Source: CAZJRQ01 sp964548535 (lineage in GTDB: Bacteria; Bacillota; Clostridia; Oscillospirales; Ruminococcaceae). From it: DNA of 64,000 bases. This document shows positions 53,430 through 63,077 of this stretch, in pieces. The stretch is from positions 1 to 64,000 of the forward strand of contig CAZJRQ010000008.1 in NCBI GenBank assembly GCA_964548535.1, written 5' to 3'. The notes under the pieces were generated by a model, which had not been told where the DNA came from, searched no databases, and was given only the letters and a program-made list of their open reading frames with translations. Every line of letters begins with the position of its first letter. The first letter of the stretch is position 1. The translations under genes were made by a program, and so were the position numbers.

Positions 53430-54777
53430 AGAAAGCATCAGCGTTAAAACATTCATCAGCATAATGTCTTTATTAATAGTCTGCTGTGTTATTATTTATA
53501 GTTTGGTTCTGTATTTTTTACCTAAAAACTATCAGACGGAACTTGAAAGTCAATTTATAACTGATTTTCAAAATCTAACAGAAACGTTGGAATCACAAGG
53601 GGTTGAAAACAGTTACCAGACCATTGTGGATTTTTCGATAAAAAATAACGCATCAGTAAATGTGACAGATGAAAACAATGATGACGTTTTTAGAATCAAT
53701 ACCGCAGGTTTTGCAGAAACGTCAGTATCAAACAAAACACTTACCACAGTTTCAAACTTCAATTATACAAATAAAAGCTACAAGGTAGAATCAGCTGCAT
53801 CTTTAGCAGCAGTTTCTCAATCATACAATGTATTGATTAAGCTTATTCCTTTGATTGCTGTAATGATAATACTGATATCTGTTGTCGGAGCATACATATG
53901 CTCTCGTTCGTTTTCCAAGCCGTTGGTCGAAATATGCGGTGTTGCCAAACGCATGACAAATCTTGATATGACTTGGGAATGTGACACATCTCGTAGTGAT
54001 GAAATCGGTATATTGGCAAAAAGTTTGAATGAAATGTCATCCAGACTTTCTGATGCATTAGAAAGTCTGCAAACAGCAAATCAACAGCTGCAATTAGATA
54101 TAGAGAACGAACGTCGGCAAGAAAAACAACGTGTTGATTTTTTTACCGCTGTTTCTCACGAATTAAAAACTCCGATTACCATTATTCAAGGTGAATTGGA
54201 GGGTATGATTTATAATGTTGGGGATTATAAAAATCATGATACCTATTTACGTCATTCGCTTAAAACTGCCGAAACAATGGAAAAACTGGTGAAAGAAATT
54301 TTATCGGCTGCAAAAATGGGAGCTGGTGATTTTGAACTGACTAAGTCGGATATAGATATGAGCAGGCTTATTAAAAAATGCTGTCATGAAGTTCAGGGAC
54401 TGGCAGAAGATAAAAATATGATTATGACATTAAATATAAAGCCTGATTCTCATTATTACGGTGATGAAAAACTGATACAAAAAGCAATTTCAAATATAGC
54501 CGGAAATGCTGTATTTCATTCACCGCATGATGCGATGATTTATGTTACATTTGAAGATGGTGTTTTAACTGTTGAAAACACAGGAACACAGCTTTGTGAA
54601 GAGGATACCAAACAGCTTTTTATGCCGTTTTACAGGATAGATAAATCCCATAACAGAAGTACAGGCGGCAGCGGATTAGGATTGTATATTGTTAAAACAA
54701 TATTGGACCGTCATGATTTAAGCTATTATATTTATAACACAAAAAACGGTGTATGCTTTAAGATTAATTTTAATTAA
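53413..54777 (+). CDS. Sensor histidine kinase
   Basis: A 454-residue kinase with two transmembrane segments (IMSLLIVCCVIIYSLVLYFL near 15-35 and IKLIPLIAVMIILISVVGAY near 155-175) flanking a sensor domain of about 115 residues, a HAMP linker, HisKA (FFTAVSHELKTPITIIQGEL) and HATPase (NIAGNAVFHSPHDA, STGGSGLGLYIVKTIL). The start is uncertain. TTG 53413, with GAGGAG about 10 bases before it, gives a sensible N-terminus KKIKESISVKTF. Confidence 0.9.
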   Translation: MIKKIKESISVKTFISIMSLLIVCCVIIYSLVLYFLPKNYQTELESQFITDFQNLTETLESQGVENSYQTIVDFSIKNNASVNVTDENNDDVFRINTAGFAETSVSNKTLTTVSNFNYTNKSYKVESAASLAAVSQSYNVLIKLIPLIAVMIILISVVGAYICSRSFSKPLVEICGVAKRMTNLDMTWECDTSRSDEIGILAKSLNEMSSRLSDALESLQTANQQLQLDIENERRQEKQRVDFFTAVSHELKTPITIIQGELEGMIYNVGDYKNHDTYLRHSLKTAETMEKLVKEILSAAKMGAGDFELTKSDIDMSRLIKKCCHEVQGLAEDKNMIMTLNIKPDSHYYGDEKLIQKAISNIAGNAVFHSPHDAMIYVTFEDGVLTVENTGTQLCEEDTKQLFMPFYRIDKSHNRSTGGSGLGLYIVKTILDRHDLSYYIYNTKNGVCFKINFN

Positions 54778-54812
54778 TATATTAAATCATACTCTGAAAT
54801 ATTGTTATTTTA

Positions 54813-54849
54813 AAAGATAAGAATTGCTATACAGTTCTTATCTTTTTTT
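54813..54849 (+). terminator. Terminator of the two-component operon
   Basis: AAGATAAGAA / TTCTTATCTT stem with TTTTTT tail. Confidence 0.85.
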
Positions 54850-54896
54850 ATGGGAATGTCATTTTATATCAAATCTCCCTCTTATCTTCATCACAG

Positions 54897-54980
54897 CTCC
54901 ATTTTGTTTTTTTATAATAAAACCTGTTAAACATGGTGCAAAAATATAACTGCTCCATAAAAACAAAAAACAAAATGGAG
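54897..54980 (+). promoter_or_regulatory. Inverted repeat covering the permease ribosome site
   Basis: Perfect 16-bp arms CTCCATTTTGTTTTTT (54897-54912) and AAAAAACAAAATGGAG (54965-54980). The right arm contains the first bases of the GGAGG site (54978-54982) for the gene at 54989. If both arms are transcribed the ribosome site is sequestered. Otherwise the palindrome may be a binding site for the upstream regulator. No certain promoter was found between. Confidence 0.6.
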
Positions 54981-54988
54981 GAAAATAT

Positions 54989-56311
54989 ATGAATATTTTC
55001 AAACGATCATTTCTGTATGTCAGCAGAAATATAAGCCGAACACTGCTGCTTTTTTTTATTCTGTTAATTGTGGCAAGCTTTGTATTGAGCGGACTTTCTA
55101 TTATGAATGCTTCGGAGAATACTTCTGCCGAGTTGCGGGGAACCACTGGTGCGAGCTTTCGAATTGAACGTAATCTTGCAACAGGGGGTTCAAGTGACCA
55201 AGGCGGCGGATTGTCGTATAACACACAGGAATACGTTACCGATAAAATGATAGAAGATATCAACAAAATTGAGGGAATCAAAGCATATACCGCACAATCA
55301 ATTTCTAGATTATCATTATGTGATACAGCTGGAAAACGTATGGAAGCAATTAAATATACAACTAAATGGGATGATGTTGAACTGAATTATATTTATAATG
55401 ATATCGGATCTTTTTATTCGGAATATAATGAAAAATTTCTTTCTAATCAATTTGAATTAACAGAAGGCAAGCATATTACACCTGATGACAAAGAAGTAAT
55501 TGTAATAAGTGAAGATTTAGCAAAAAAGCACAATCTCAAATTAGGTGATAAAGCTAGTCTTTACCGTGACAGCTGGACTTCTGGAACAATAGATGCCGGG
55601 GATGAATCAAGAGAAGTGGAAATTATAGGCATTTTCAAAATTATTGAAAAACAAGAAAACAAAGAAAGCACAGTATCTTACGACCTCTATGAAAATCAAA
55701 TTTTTGTTGATATGAAAACAAATAAAGAACTTTCTGATTGGGTACCGTATGATTTAGAAAGAGATGGCTATGAATCAGCAGACTTTTATGTTGATGATCC
55801 TGCACAAATCGAAGCTATCATTCAAAATGTTCAGAAAATCAAAAACATAAATTGGAACAACTTCAATATTAGTGTGAATGATGAGGTTTATCAGCGTTCT
55901 GCAAGTTCCATGTCCAATGTAGGAACACTACTAAAAACCTTAATCGTGGTGGTTACTGTTATTAGTTCAGGTATTATTATATTGATTCTTTCCATGTGGT
56001 TAAAAGGACGAATGCACGAAACAGGCATACTTCTTGCCATAGGTGTTACTAAAACTGAGCTTCTGATCCAGCATATGATTGAGACTCTCCTAATCGCCAT
56101 TCCTTCTTTTGTGGCTGCGTGGTTCTTGAGTAATGCCATTGCAGGCAAGCTTGGTACCTTGTTTGATGTATCAAGTGAAATAACGATATCAAAGAGTCAT
56201 TTTATTGCTGTGTGTGTTAGCGGTGGGATTATACTTCTTGCGGCGGTCTTGATTTCCTGCATTCAAATTATACGCACGAAGCCAAAAGAAATCCTTTCAA
56301 AAATGAGTTAG
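54989..56311 (+). CDS. FtsX/MacB-type ABC transporter permease
   Basis: A 440-residue permease: first transmembrane segment (TLLLFFILLIVASFVLSGLS), a periplasm-type extracellular domain (about 45-310) and three C-terminal segments (TLLKTLIVVVTVISSGIIIL, LIQHMIETLLIAIPSFVAAW, FIAVCVSGGIILLAAVLISC), ending IRTKPKEILSKMS. It pairs with the next permease (similar ending MKPKEILTKMN) and the ATPase. Transporters of this build export or resist peptides and other toxic compounds. The ligand is unknown. Confidence 0.88.
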   Translation: MNIFKRSFLYVSRNISRTLLLFFILLIVASFVLSGLSIMNASENTSAELRGTTGASFRIERNLATGGSSDQGGGLSYNTQEYVTDKMIEDINKIEGIKAYTAQSISRLSLCDTAGKRMEAIKYTTKWDDVELNYIYNDIGSFYSEYNEKFLSNQFELTEGKHITPDDKEVIVISEDLAKKHNLKLGDKASLYRDSWTSGTIDAGDESREVEIIGIFKIIEKQENKESTVSYDLYENQIFVDMKTNKELSDWVPYDLERDGYESADFYVDDPAQIEAIIQNVQKIKNINWNNFNISVNDEVYQRSASSMSNVGTLLKTLIVVVTVISSGIIILILSMWLKGRMHETGILLAIGVTKTELLIQHMIETLLIAIPSFVAAWFLSNAIAGKLGTLFDVSSEITISKSHFIAVCVSGGIILLAAVLISCIQIIRTKPKEILSKMS

Positions 56312-56321
56312 GAGGATTTTT

Positions 56322-57689
56322 ATGAGTTTCTTTAAAAGAGCGTATCTACAGAATATACGAAAAAAAGGGAAAACATTGTTAATGTTCCTGCTTCTATTAG
56401 TTATGGGAACTTTAATTCTTACTTGCTTATCTATTCAAACAGCAACAAACACTGCGGCACTCAATGTGCGTGAATCTCTAATGGGGTCTTTTACCGTTGA
56501 TGCGAAATCGGCACAAGGACAGCTTACACAAAATGTAGTTGATGAAATACTAAAAATACCAGGAGTTAAAGAAAGCTACAATGGACGGTCCAGCAACTAT
56601 GCTGAGTTCCTATCCCAAGACGGTGAGAATCTTGAAGTACTTACCGAAGGTGCATTCCAAGTGGTAGAGGGGTTCGAACACGCCGGACGGCTCCTTGCAG
56701 ATAGGTTTTCTGAAAGGAATACTCTATTTACAGAAAAAGGATTTGAGATAATAGATGGCGAAGCTATTACAGAGGGAGACACCGGTACGGCCCTCGTCCA
56801 TGAATATTTTGCAGAGAAGAATGGTCTTTCAATAGGAGATACTATTACCCTCTCCCTAAATGAACAAATGCTTGCAGACGATGTTATGGAAAAAGGGGGA
56901 GCAGGAGTAAACACAGTAGAAGTAAAGATTATTGGTATTTTTAAAAATACAATGCCACAAGAAGATGATATGATTCTTTCCCATATGTTCTATGAAAACA
57001 TAGTTTTTACTGATCCTGCAAGCTATTCTGAGCTTTATATGGGTGCTGGGGATATAAGCTATGAATATGGAGATTTCGATACTAGCGATCCGGCAGAGAT
57101 TGACAAAATTATAGGTGAGGTTCAAAATATACCAGGTGTAGACTGGAACAAATGTACATTCGTTCCCCATGATACAGATTATCAAAATGCGAAAAAGTCC
57201 TTGTCTGCACTAAGTAATATGGTTAAGACTCTCGTTATAATTATTATGATTGTCAGTATAGTTCTGTTAATTCTGATTCTTGCTCTCTGGGTACGCAGCA
57301 GAGTTCATGAGACAGGAGTGTTTCTTGCAATGGGTTTTTCAAAAGTCAGCATACTGCTTCAGCACATTACAGAAATACTTATGATTGCTGTTTGCGCTTT
57401 TTCTGTCGCGTTTATTTTAAGCGGCGCAATTGCAGGAACTGTGGGAAATCATCTTCTGGAGCAAGCGCCTGAGCCCGAATATCAGCTGGAACATTTGACA
57501 GACAGCGAAACCGACGATGAAGCGGAGCCTACCGCCATAACCCTAACACAGATTGAAATCAGAGTATCAGTGAGAGAGCTGTTTAAGCTGTATATTGTTG
57601 GAAGTATATTGATTATACTGTCAGTTGCTATTGCAACAATACCAATACTGCGAATGAAGCCAAAAGAAATTCTAACAAAAATGAACTAA
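56322..57689 (+). CDS. FtsX/MacB-type ABC transporter permease, second subunit
   Basis: A 455-residue paralogue of the preceding permease with the same layout (KTLLMFLLLLVMGTLILTCL, then extracellular domain, then MVKTLVIIIMIVSIVLLILI and two further segments). It has an extra acidic loop before the last segment (EPEYQLEHLTDSETDDEAEP). The start has AGGAGG 8 bases upstream, 10 bases after the previous stop. It forms a heterodimer with that protein, most likely. Confidence 0.88.
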   Translation: MSFFKRAYLQNIRKKGKTLLMFLLLLVMGTLILTCLSIQTATNTAALNVRESLMGSFTVDAKSAQGQLTQNVVDEILKIPGVKESYNGRSSNYAEFLSQDGENLEVLTEGAFQVVEGFEHAGRLLADRFSERNTLFTEKGFEIIDGEAITEGDTGTALVHEYFAEKNGLSIGDTITLSLNEQMLADDVMEKGGAGVNTVEVKIIGIFKNTMPQEDDMILSHMFYENIVFTDPASYSELYMGAGDISYEYGDFDTSDPAEIDKIIGEVQNIPGVDWNKCTFVPHDTDYQNAKKSLSALSNMVKTLVIIIMIVSIVLLILILALWVRSRVHETGVFLAMGFSKVSILLQHITEILMIAVCAFSVAFILSGAIAGTVGNHLLEQAPEPEYQLEHLTDSETDDEAEPTAITLTQIEIRVSVRELFKLYIVGSILIILSVAIATIPILRMKPKEILTKMN

Positions 57690-57703
57690 GGAGGTACTTT
57701 TTA

Positions 57704-58339
57704 ATGAGTACATTAGAAATTAAAAATCTTAAATATTCTTACGATGATAAAAAAGAGGTGCTGAAAGACGTCTCGGGAAGGCTGGAAAACGGTAAGGTAT
57801 ATGCTTTGCTAGGTCCGTCTGGGTGCGGAAAAACAACTTTGCTATCGCTGCTTGGAGGGCTTGACAGTCCTACAAGTGGACAAATCCTATTCGATGGTAA
57901 AGATATTGAAAAAATAGGTCTTGGACAGCATCGGAAAAATAATGTTTCTTTTATCTTTCAAAGTTACAATTTGATTGATTATCTGACACCAAAAGAAAAT
58001 GTGGCTCTGACCTCAAAGCTTCCGCCACAGCCTATATTGGAACGGGTAGGGCTTACAGAAGAAGAAAGCAGACGTAACGTCCTGAAACTTTCAGGCGGAC
58101 AGCAGCAGCGAGTGGCTATTGCCCGTGCATTGGCTTCGGAGGCTCCTATAATTTTGGCTGATGAGCCTACGGGCAATCTCGATGAAGATACAGCTTATGA
58201 AGTTTCACAGATATTGAAAGAATGCGCACACCAGATGGACAAGTGCGTTGTTATTGTCACACATTCTAATGAACTTGCAAAGCAAGCTGATGTTATACTT
58301 CGACTAAAACGCGGGAAGCTGCAAGTAGCAAATCAGTAA
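57704..58339 (+). CDS. ABC transporter ATPase (LolD/MacB class)
   Basis: A 211-residue ATPase: Walker [12 protein letters not shown]-loop [17 protein letters not shown], signature [15 protein letters not shown], Walker [20 protein letters not shown], switch His in VIVTHSNEL. It energises the two permeases upstream in the same operon. The start has AAGGAGG about 10 bases upstream. Slightly shorter than average but with all motifs. Confidence 0.93.
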   Translation: MSTLEIKNLKYSYDDKKEVLKDVSGRLENGKVYALLGPSGCGKTTLLSLLGGLDSPTSGQILFDGKDIEKIGLGQHRKNNVSFIFQSYNLIDYLTPKENVALTSKLPPQPILERVGLTEEESRRNVLKLSGGQQQRVAIARALASEAPIILADEPTGNLDEDTAYEVSQILKECAHQMDKCVVIVTHSNELAKQADVILRLKRGKLQVANQ

Positions 58340-58374
58340 GAAATTTGTAATAAAAAAGCTGCCAGTTGGTGTGG

Positions 58375-58657
58375 AAAACAACTTTGCTAAACAAGGTTGA
58401 TGTGTTAGGAAAAATGAAGTCATTTGTATATACACTTTCAGGCGGTGAACAACGTGTAGCATTAGCACGAATAATGATAAAAAATGTGATATAATTTTAG
58501 CTGACGAACCTACAGGCTCACTCGACAGAAAGAATGGTGAAGTTGTAATAAATATACTAAAGAATTGAATCAAAAATATGGTGAAACTATAATAATGGTA
58601 ACTCACGATGAAAGTCTTAAATCAATTGGAACAAGGATTGTTAATTTGGATAAATAA
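58375..58657 (+). pseudogene. Fossil ABC ATPase (bacteriocin-export type)
   Basis: Frames piece together to DVLGKMKSFVYTLSGGEQRV, ALARIMIKN, (shift) [24 protein letters not shown], (shift) ELNQKYGETIIMVTHDESLK, SIGTRIVNLDK, stop at 58657. Signature, Walker B and switch regions are recognisable, but the first half is missing and two frameshifts interrupt it. The wording resembles ATPases next to lactococcin 972-type export systems. Confidence 0.8.
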
Positions 58658-59021
58658 CATTGAATTACGCATATGTTTTAATACTATTTACAATATTCTC
58701 TCGTATGGTATCAGTTTGTGTTTCATATATTTTCTCAAAATTCAAATTAAAATTAATATTTAAAATGATAATACAAATCACTATTAAAAATAGTTGATGT
58801 CATTATTTGGCATGTGTATTTAGAATTATATTTTTATATAGTGCTAGTTTTTTCTAATAAGTCAAAACTATAATTGTCGGGTTTAGATTGTCTGTTATAT
58901 AGACATCAGTCATTAAATCGGTTATAATTATATTATTGAGTTAAAGAAATTTGACGCATTTTTGACTTTTATAGTTTAATATAAAACTAGTAGACACTAT
59001 TTAGAGAGGAATGTGAATATC
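58658..59021. other. Intergenic region with regulator-type direct repeat
   Basis: No gene seen. TTGAC at 58951-58955 and TTGACTTTTATAGTTTA from 58962 are spaced by 11 bases, as in the leader of the lipoprotein gene (60988-61010). A -10-like TAATAT/TATAAA follows at 58977-58985. The repeat probably binds the regulator encoded next. Confidence 0.6.
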
Positions 59022-59696
59022 ATGTGTTGTAAAATCTTGGTGGTCGATGATGAAGAAATAATGCGAAAGTTACTGAGGGATCATTTTGAAACTGAAGATT
59101 ATTTGGTTTATACAGCTGATAGCTATGAAAGCACCATAGAAAAACTTAACGAAAAGCCTGATATTATTCTTTTGGATATTAATATGCCAGATGTAGATGG
59201 ATTATCTTTGTGTCGAGAAATACGTGAATTTGTTTCTTGTCCTATTGTGTTTTTGACTGCGAAAATTACAGAAAAAGATAAGATTGATGGACTTAGAGCT
59301 GGCGGTGATGACTATATTACTAAGCCATTCAGCTTAGCAGAATTATCAGCAAGAGTAGAGTCGCATATCAGACGGCAGAATCGTCAAACAACTCTTGGAG
59401 AAGTCCATTTTCAAAATGGATTTGTTATTGAATATGATAAGCGAACTGTTAAGTATCAAAATGAAGAAATTATATTTTCTAAACGAGAGTTTGATATAAT
59501 TGAGTTTTTATCACGTTATCCAAATAGAGTTTTTGAAAAAGAACAAATCTATGAGAGCGTTTGGGGATTAGAAGCAGACGGCAATAGTGATGTTGTTAAG
59601 GAGCATGTACGCAAAATCCGCATGAAGTTATTTGATTCAATGGGCAGATATGTGATAAAAACTGTATGGGGAGTTGGATACAAATGGGAAGGTTAA
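59022..59696 (+). CDS. OmpR-family response regulator
   Basis: A 224-residue regulator: receiver (ILVVDDEEIMRKLLRDHFET, phospho-Asp in DIILLDINMPDVDGL, VFLTAKITEKDK, DDYITKPFSLAELSAR) and winged helix (FSKREFDIIEFLSRYPNRVF, VVKEHVRKIRMKLF, TVWGVGYKWEG). ATG 59022 is preferred. GTG 59013 is also in frame near the AGAGAGGA site. The kinase start overlaps the stop. Likely controls itself and the lipoprotein-ABC operon through the TTGAC repeats. Confidence 0.92.
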   Translation: MCCKILVVDDEEIMRKLLRDHFETEDYLVYTADSYESTIEKLNEKPDIILLDINMPDVDGLSLCREIREFVSCPIVFLTAKITEKDKIDGLRAGGDDYITKPFSLAELSARVESHIRRQNRQTTLGEVHFQNGFVIEYDKRTVKYQNEEIIFSKREFDIIEFLSRYPNRVFEKEQIYESVWGLEADGNSDVVKEHVRKIRMKLFDSMGRYVIKTVWGVGYKWEG

Positions 59697-60979
59697 AAGA
59701 TTTTTTTAAGACTAAATCTATCAAGAAATCTTTCACCATGATGGTGCTGATTATGGCAATTGCTGTGACTCTGATATCAATTATTACTATTGGGATATGT
59801 TTGAAGGTTAAAGCTTGGCTTGTACCAATCACCGATGAAGTTATGTTAAATGTATATACTGAAACTGAAAATGGACGCTCTGAATCCGCTATGCGAATGA
59901 GAGCAAATGGCGAAAAATTTGATTTTCCTGTAATACTTGTAGGTGATGATAATAATGCGTTTAAACCATATAATCCGCAAGCAACTCAATTTGCTATTGA
60001 GCCGATTGCTTCACCTGAATTTTTATCACCTAAAAAAACTTTGCTATATAACGCTATGTCATGGTGTATGATAGCAATGCCTATAATTTATGCTATTTCT
60101 GGTATTATTATATGCTCAATTGTGTTCTATAAGAAAAAGCTTGCACTCCCGCTTGATGTTTTATCAGACGGTGCAAAGAAAATAGCTGATAATGATTTGG
60201 ATTTTACAATAGATTTTGAGCAGTCTGACGAATTAGGTAAGCTTTGTGTGTCTTTTGAAAAAATGAGATTAGCTCTTCTGGACAGCCAGCGAACTATTTG
60301 GAAAGTTATGGAGGAGAGGAAGAATCTAAATGCATCTGTTGCTCATGATTTGCGTACTCCTATTACTATAATTATGGGATATACAGAATATCTTGAGCGT
60401 AACATGAAAAATGATAAAGTGAGCGAAGAAAAATTATTAGAAATAATAAGTAATCTTTCTGATTCAGCTATTCGATTAGAACACTATGTAAATAGTGTCC
60501 GTGACATTCAAAGCTTAGAGGATTTAGAAACCCAAAAAACAGAATGTATTATAACCGATGTTGTAAAAGATGTTATTGAAAGCTTTACTCTGCTAGCTGA
60601 GAATGACGGAAAAACTTTGGTGATAACTAATAACTTACCTAAAAATTTATCAGGAATGCTAGATAAGCAATTGTTTTATCGATTATTAGAAAATATAATT
60701 TCTAATGCACTTCGTTTTGCAAAACAAAATATTGAAATAGCATTTACCTGTGAAACTGAAAAGCTTATTATTATTGTTAATGATGATGGTGATGGATTTA
60801 GTGAAAAAACACTTCAATCAAACTTAACACCTTTTTATAAAAAGGAAAACAATGAAAATCGCATGGCTCTTGGGCTTTCTATTTGCAATATTCTGTGTCG
60901 AAAACATGGTGGAAATTTCAGTATTGATAATAATCAACAAGGCGGAGCAAAGGTTGTCTGCGAATTGCTAATAAATTAA
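59684..60979 (+). CDS. Sensor histidine kinase
   Basis: A 431-residue kinase with two transmembrane segments (MMVLIMAIAVTLISIITIGI; MIAMPIIYAISGIIICSIVF) around an extracellular loop of about 80 residues, a HAMP linker, HisKA (NASVAHDLRTPITIIMGYTE) and HATPase (LLENIISNALRFAKQN, NDDGDGFSEK, MALGLSICNILCRKHGG). ATG 59684 overlaps the regulator gene by 13 bases with GGGAG upstream. The build resembles kinases that control antimicrobial-peptide transporters. Confidence 0.92.
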   Translation: MGRLKDFFKTKSIKKSFTMMVLIMAIAVTLISIITIGICLKVKAWLVPITDEVMLNVYTETENGRSESAMRMRANGEKFDFPVILVGDDNNAFKPYNPQATQFAIEPIASPEFLSPKKTLLYNAMSWCMIAMPIIYAISGIIICSIVFYKKKLALPLDVLSDGAKKIADNDLDFTIDFEQSDELGKLCVSFEKMRLALLDSQRTIWKVMEERKNLNASVAHDLRTPITIIMGYTEYLERNMKNDKVSEEKLLEIISNLSDSAIRLEHYVNSVRDIQSLEDLETQKTECIITDVVKDVIESFTLLAENDGKTLVITNNLPKNLSGMLDKQLFYRLLENIISNALRFAKQNIEIAFTCETEKLIIIVNDDGDGFSEKTLQSNLTPFYKKENNENRMALGLSICNILCRKHGGNFSIDNNQQGGAKVVCELLIN

Positions 60980-60987
60980 ATTGCGTT

Positions 60988-61019
60988 TTGACAGTTTCTT
61001 GACTTTTATGATTTATACT
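60988..61019 (+). promoter_or_regulatory. Promoter of the lipoprotein-ABC operon with TTGAC direct repeat
   Basis: TTGAC (60988-60992) and TTGACTTTTATGATTTA (from 60999), 11 bases apart, then TATACT (61014-61019). The arrangement copies that before the regulator gene (58951-58985) and fits activation by an OmpR-type regulator. Confidence 0.65.
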
Positions 61020-61050
61020 CTTCTTATCAAAGATAAGGAGAGTATTTTTT

Positions 61051-62340
61051 ATGCGAAAAAAAATTGCAACTTTATTAGCAATCTGCTTAGCTAGTTCTTT
61101 CTCAAGTTGCTCAAGCAGTGTTGGTGAAAATTCGGGTGAATCAAATAGCAATGCAAATGGTAATTCTCAAACGAGCGGTGGATTTATAAATAAGCAGTCT
61201 GATAACTCGAATGCGGATAATTCACAAGAAACATCACAGTTGCAGCATATCAGTGAAATGATGGGCTGTTATAGCACGTCAGAGGGATTCTATTATTACA
61301 AAAATCATAACGGTGAAACGTATGAAGATGAATATGAAAATCTAATGTATATTGATTATCAAAGTCAAAGAGAAGTGTATTTATGCAGTAAGAGTAATTG
61401 TGATCATAATGATGATAGCTGTACCTCATATATAAACTTGCTAGGTGCACAAGGCTTGTTTACATATAATGATAAGCTCTATAGACTTTCAGATGCATAT
61501 TCTAATGATGGTACAACAATAGTGCCTGGACTGTTTGTCAGCGATTTAGATGGTGCAAATCAGAAAATGATATACAGCTTAGAATCAGGCATGAGCTGGA
61601 GTAGAGATTTTGTAATAGGTGACGGGCTGATTTATGCTGATGTTATGGTTATGGAAACTATGGAATCTGACGATGGTTTTATTGGTATGTCAGGTGATAA
61701 TAATAACAGCCAGTTGATGGCAATTGATTTATCAAGCGGCAAGGCAGAGAAAGTACTTGACTTAAAGAATAAAGAGATAATAGGAACACTTGAACAATGT
61801 ATTATTCTTAATGAACAAAAGGATAACAAGCTTGCCTTTAGCAAATATGACACTAAAACTGGAGAAGAAACATCAATCGGTGAAATCAAGCTTACATACA
61901 CTTTTTGCATGAGTGGAGATACAATTTATTATGCACTTGAAAAAGAGAATAAAATATATGCACTGAATATCACAAGTGGTGAAATAACTACTGTTGCAGA
62001 AAATCTTCCGTCTGTTCCAGACTTTTTAGAATTTTATGACGGGTATATTGTTTATTCAACTACAACAGAAGATTTACCTGCACATTATGCAGTAGATATA
62101 AAAAAAGGCGATGTTAAAAACATTAACCTTTATCAAAGCGGAATGGATTTCAAATATCCGATAGAAATAAAGGCAGATTTAGGTGAATATTTCTTGGTTA
62201 TCTATGGAGTGAAAATGGAGAAAGAATACGTTGACTGGGTTGGCGTCTGGCAGGAATACATTGATAAACAGCTTTTTGCACTGATAAAAAAGGATGATTT
62301 TTTTGATGGAAAAGGCGAGTATCTTAAGATAACGGAATAG
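61051..62340 (+). CDS. Lipoprotein with beta-propeller-like domain
   Basis: A 429-residue lipoprotein: signal and lipobox (LLAICLASSFSSC, Cys20), a Ser/Asn-rich linker (21-65) and a repeated beta-strand domain of the DUF5050/propeller type (FYYYKNHNGETY, LMYIDYQSQREVYLC, DKLYRLSDAYSNDG, TIYYALEKENKIYALN). A conserved CSKSNCDHNDDSC motif follows the first blade. Proteins of this type sit before ABC operons in ruminococci and may sense or bind the transported compound. It is cotranscribed with the ATPase (11-base gap). Confidence 0.8.
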   Translation: MRKKIATLLAICLASSFSSCSSSVGENSGESNSNANGNSQTSGGFINKQSDNSNADNSQETSQLQHISEMMGCYSTSEGFYYYKNHNGETYEDEYENLMYIDYQSQREVYLCSKSNCDHNDDSCTSYINLLGAQGLFTYNDKLYRLSDAYSNDGTTIVPGLFVSDLDGANQKMIYSLESGMSWSRDFVIGDGLIYADVMVMETMESDDGFIGMSGDNNNSQLMAIDLSSGKAEKVLDLKNKEIIGTLEQCIILNEQKDNKLAFSKYDTKTGEETSIGEIKLTYTFCMSGDTIYYALEKENKIYALNITSGEITTVAENLPSVPDFLEFYDGYIVYSTTTEDLPAHYAVDIKKGDVKNINLYQSGMDFKYPIEIKADLGEYFLVIYGVKMEKEYVDWVGVWQEYIDKQLFALIKKDDFFDGKGEYLKITE

Positions 62341-62351
62341 GAGATATATGA

Positions 62352-63077
62352 ATGCTGGAATTAATTGATGTAGAGAAAAAATATAAAAAGAATATTGCTT
62401 TAAACGGTGTCAGTTTAACTTTAGAACCTGGTGTATATGGATTGCTGGGTCCTAATGGAGCTGGAAAATCTACAATGATGAACATAATCACAGACAATCT
62501 GTTAGCTGATAGCGGTAAGGTTTTGTGGGATGGAGTTGAAATTCACAAGCTTGGTGAAAAATTTCGAGACATTTTAGGTTATGCTCCGCAACAGCAGGGA
62601 CTTTATGATATGTTTACAGGCAGACGATTTTTAAGCTATTTAGCTGCACTTAAAAAAACCCCTAAAAATAAAATTGATGAAGAAGTTGAGCGTACAGCTA
62701 ATGCAGTAAATCTAACAGAGCAGTTAGATAAAAAACTTTCGGCATATTCTGGCGGTATGAAACAGCGTATTTTAGTTGCTCAAGCGTTAATTGGTTCACC
62801 TAAACTTTTAGTTATGGACGAGCCAACCGCTGGGCTTGACCCAAAAGAGAGGATTCGCATACGGGAGCTAATGGCAGAACAAGCAAAAGATAAGATTGTG
62901 CTTATTGCTACCCACGTCGTTTCAGATATTTCAGGCATTGCAAAGGAAATTATTCTGCTTAAAAAAGGCGATATTGTTGCAAAGGATTCGCCAGAAGTTT
63001 TAATCGAAAAATATGCACCAAAAGGAGATATGGAAGATGTATATCTAAAACTTTTCGGTGAGGAGGATAATAAATGA
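62352..63077 (+). CDS. ABC transporter ATPase (ABC-2 class)
   Basis: A 241-residue ATPase: Walker A GPNGAGKSTM, Q-loop YAPQQQGLYDMFTGRRFL, signature SGGMKQRILVAQAL, Walker B LLVMDEPTAGLDPKERIRIR, switch LIATHVVSDI. The C-terminal tail matches ATPases of antibiotic or peptide export systems. The stop overlaps the permease start (ATGA). Confidence 0.93.
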   Translation: MLELIDVEKKYKKNIALNGVSLTLEPGVYGLLGPNGAGKSTMMNIITDNLLADSGKVLWDGVEIHKLGEKFRDILGYAPQQQGLYDMFTGRRFLSYLAALKKTPKNKIDEEVERTANAVNLTEQLDKKLSAYSGGMKQRILVAQALIGSPKLLVMDEPTAGLDPKERIRIRELMAEQAKDKIVLIATHVVSDISGIAKEIILLKKGDIVAKDSPEVLIEKYAPKGDMEDVYLKLFGEEDNK

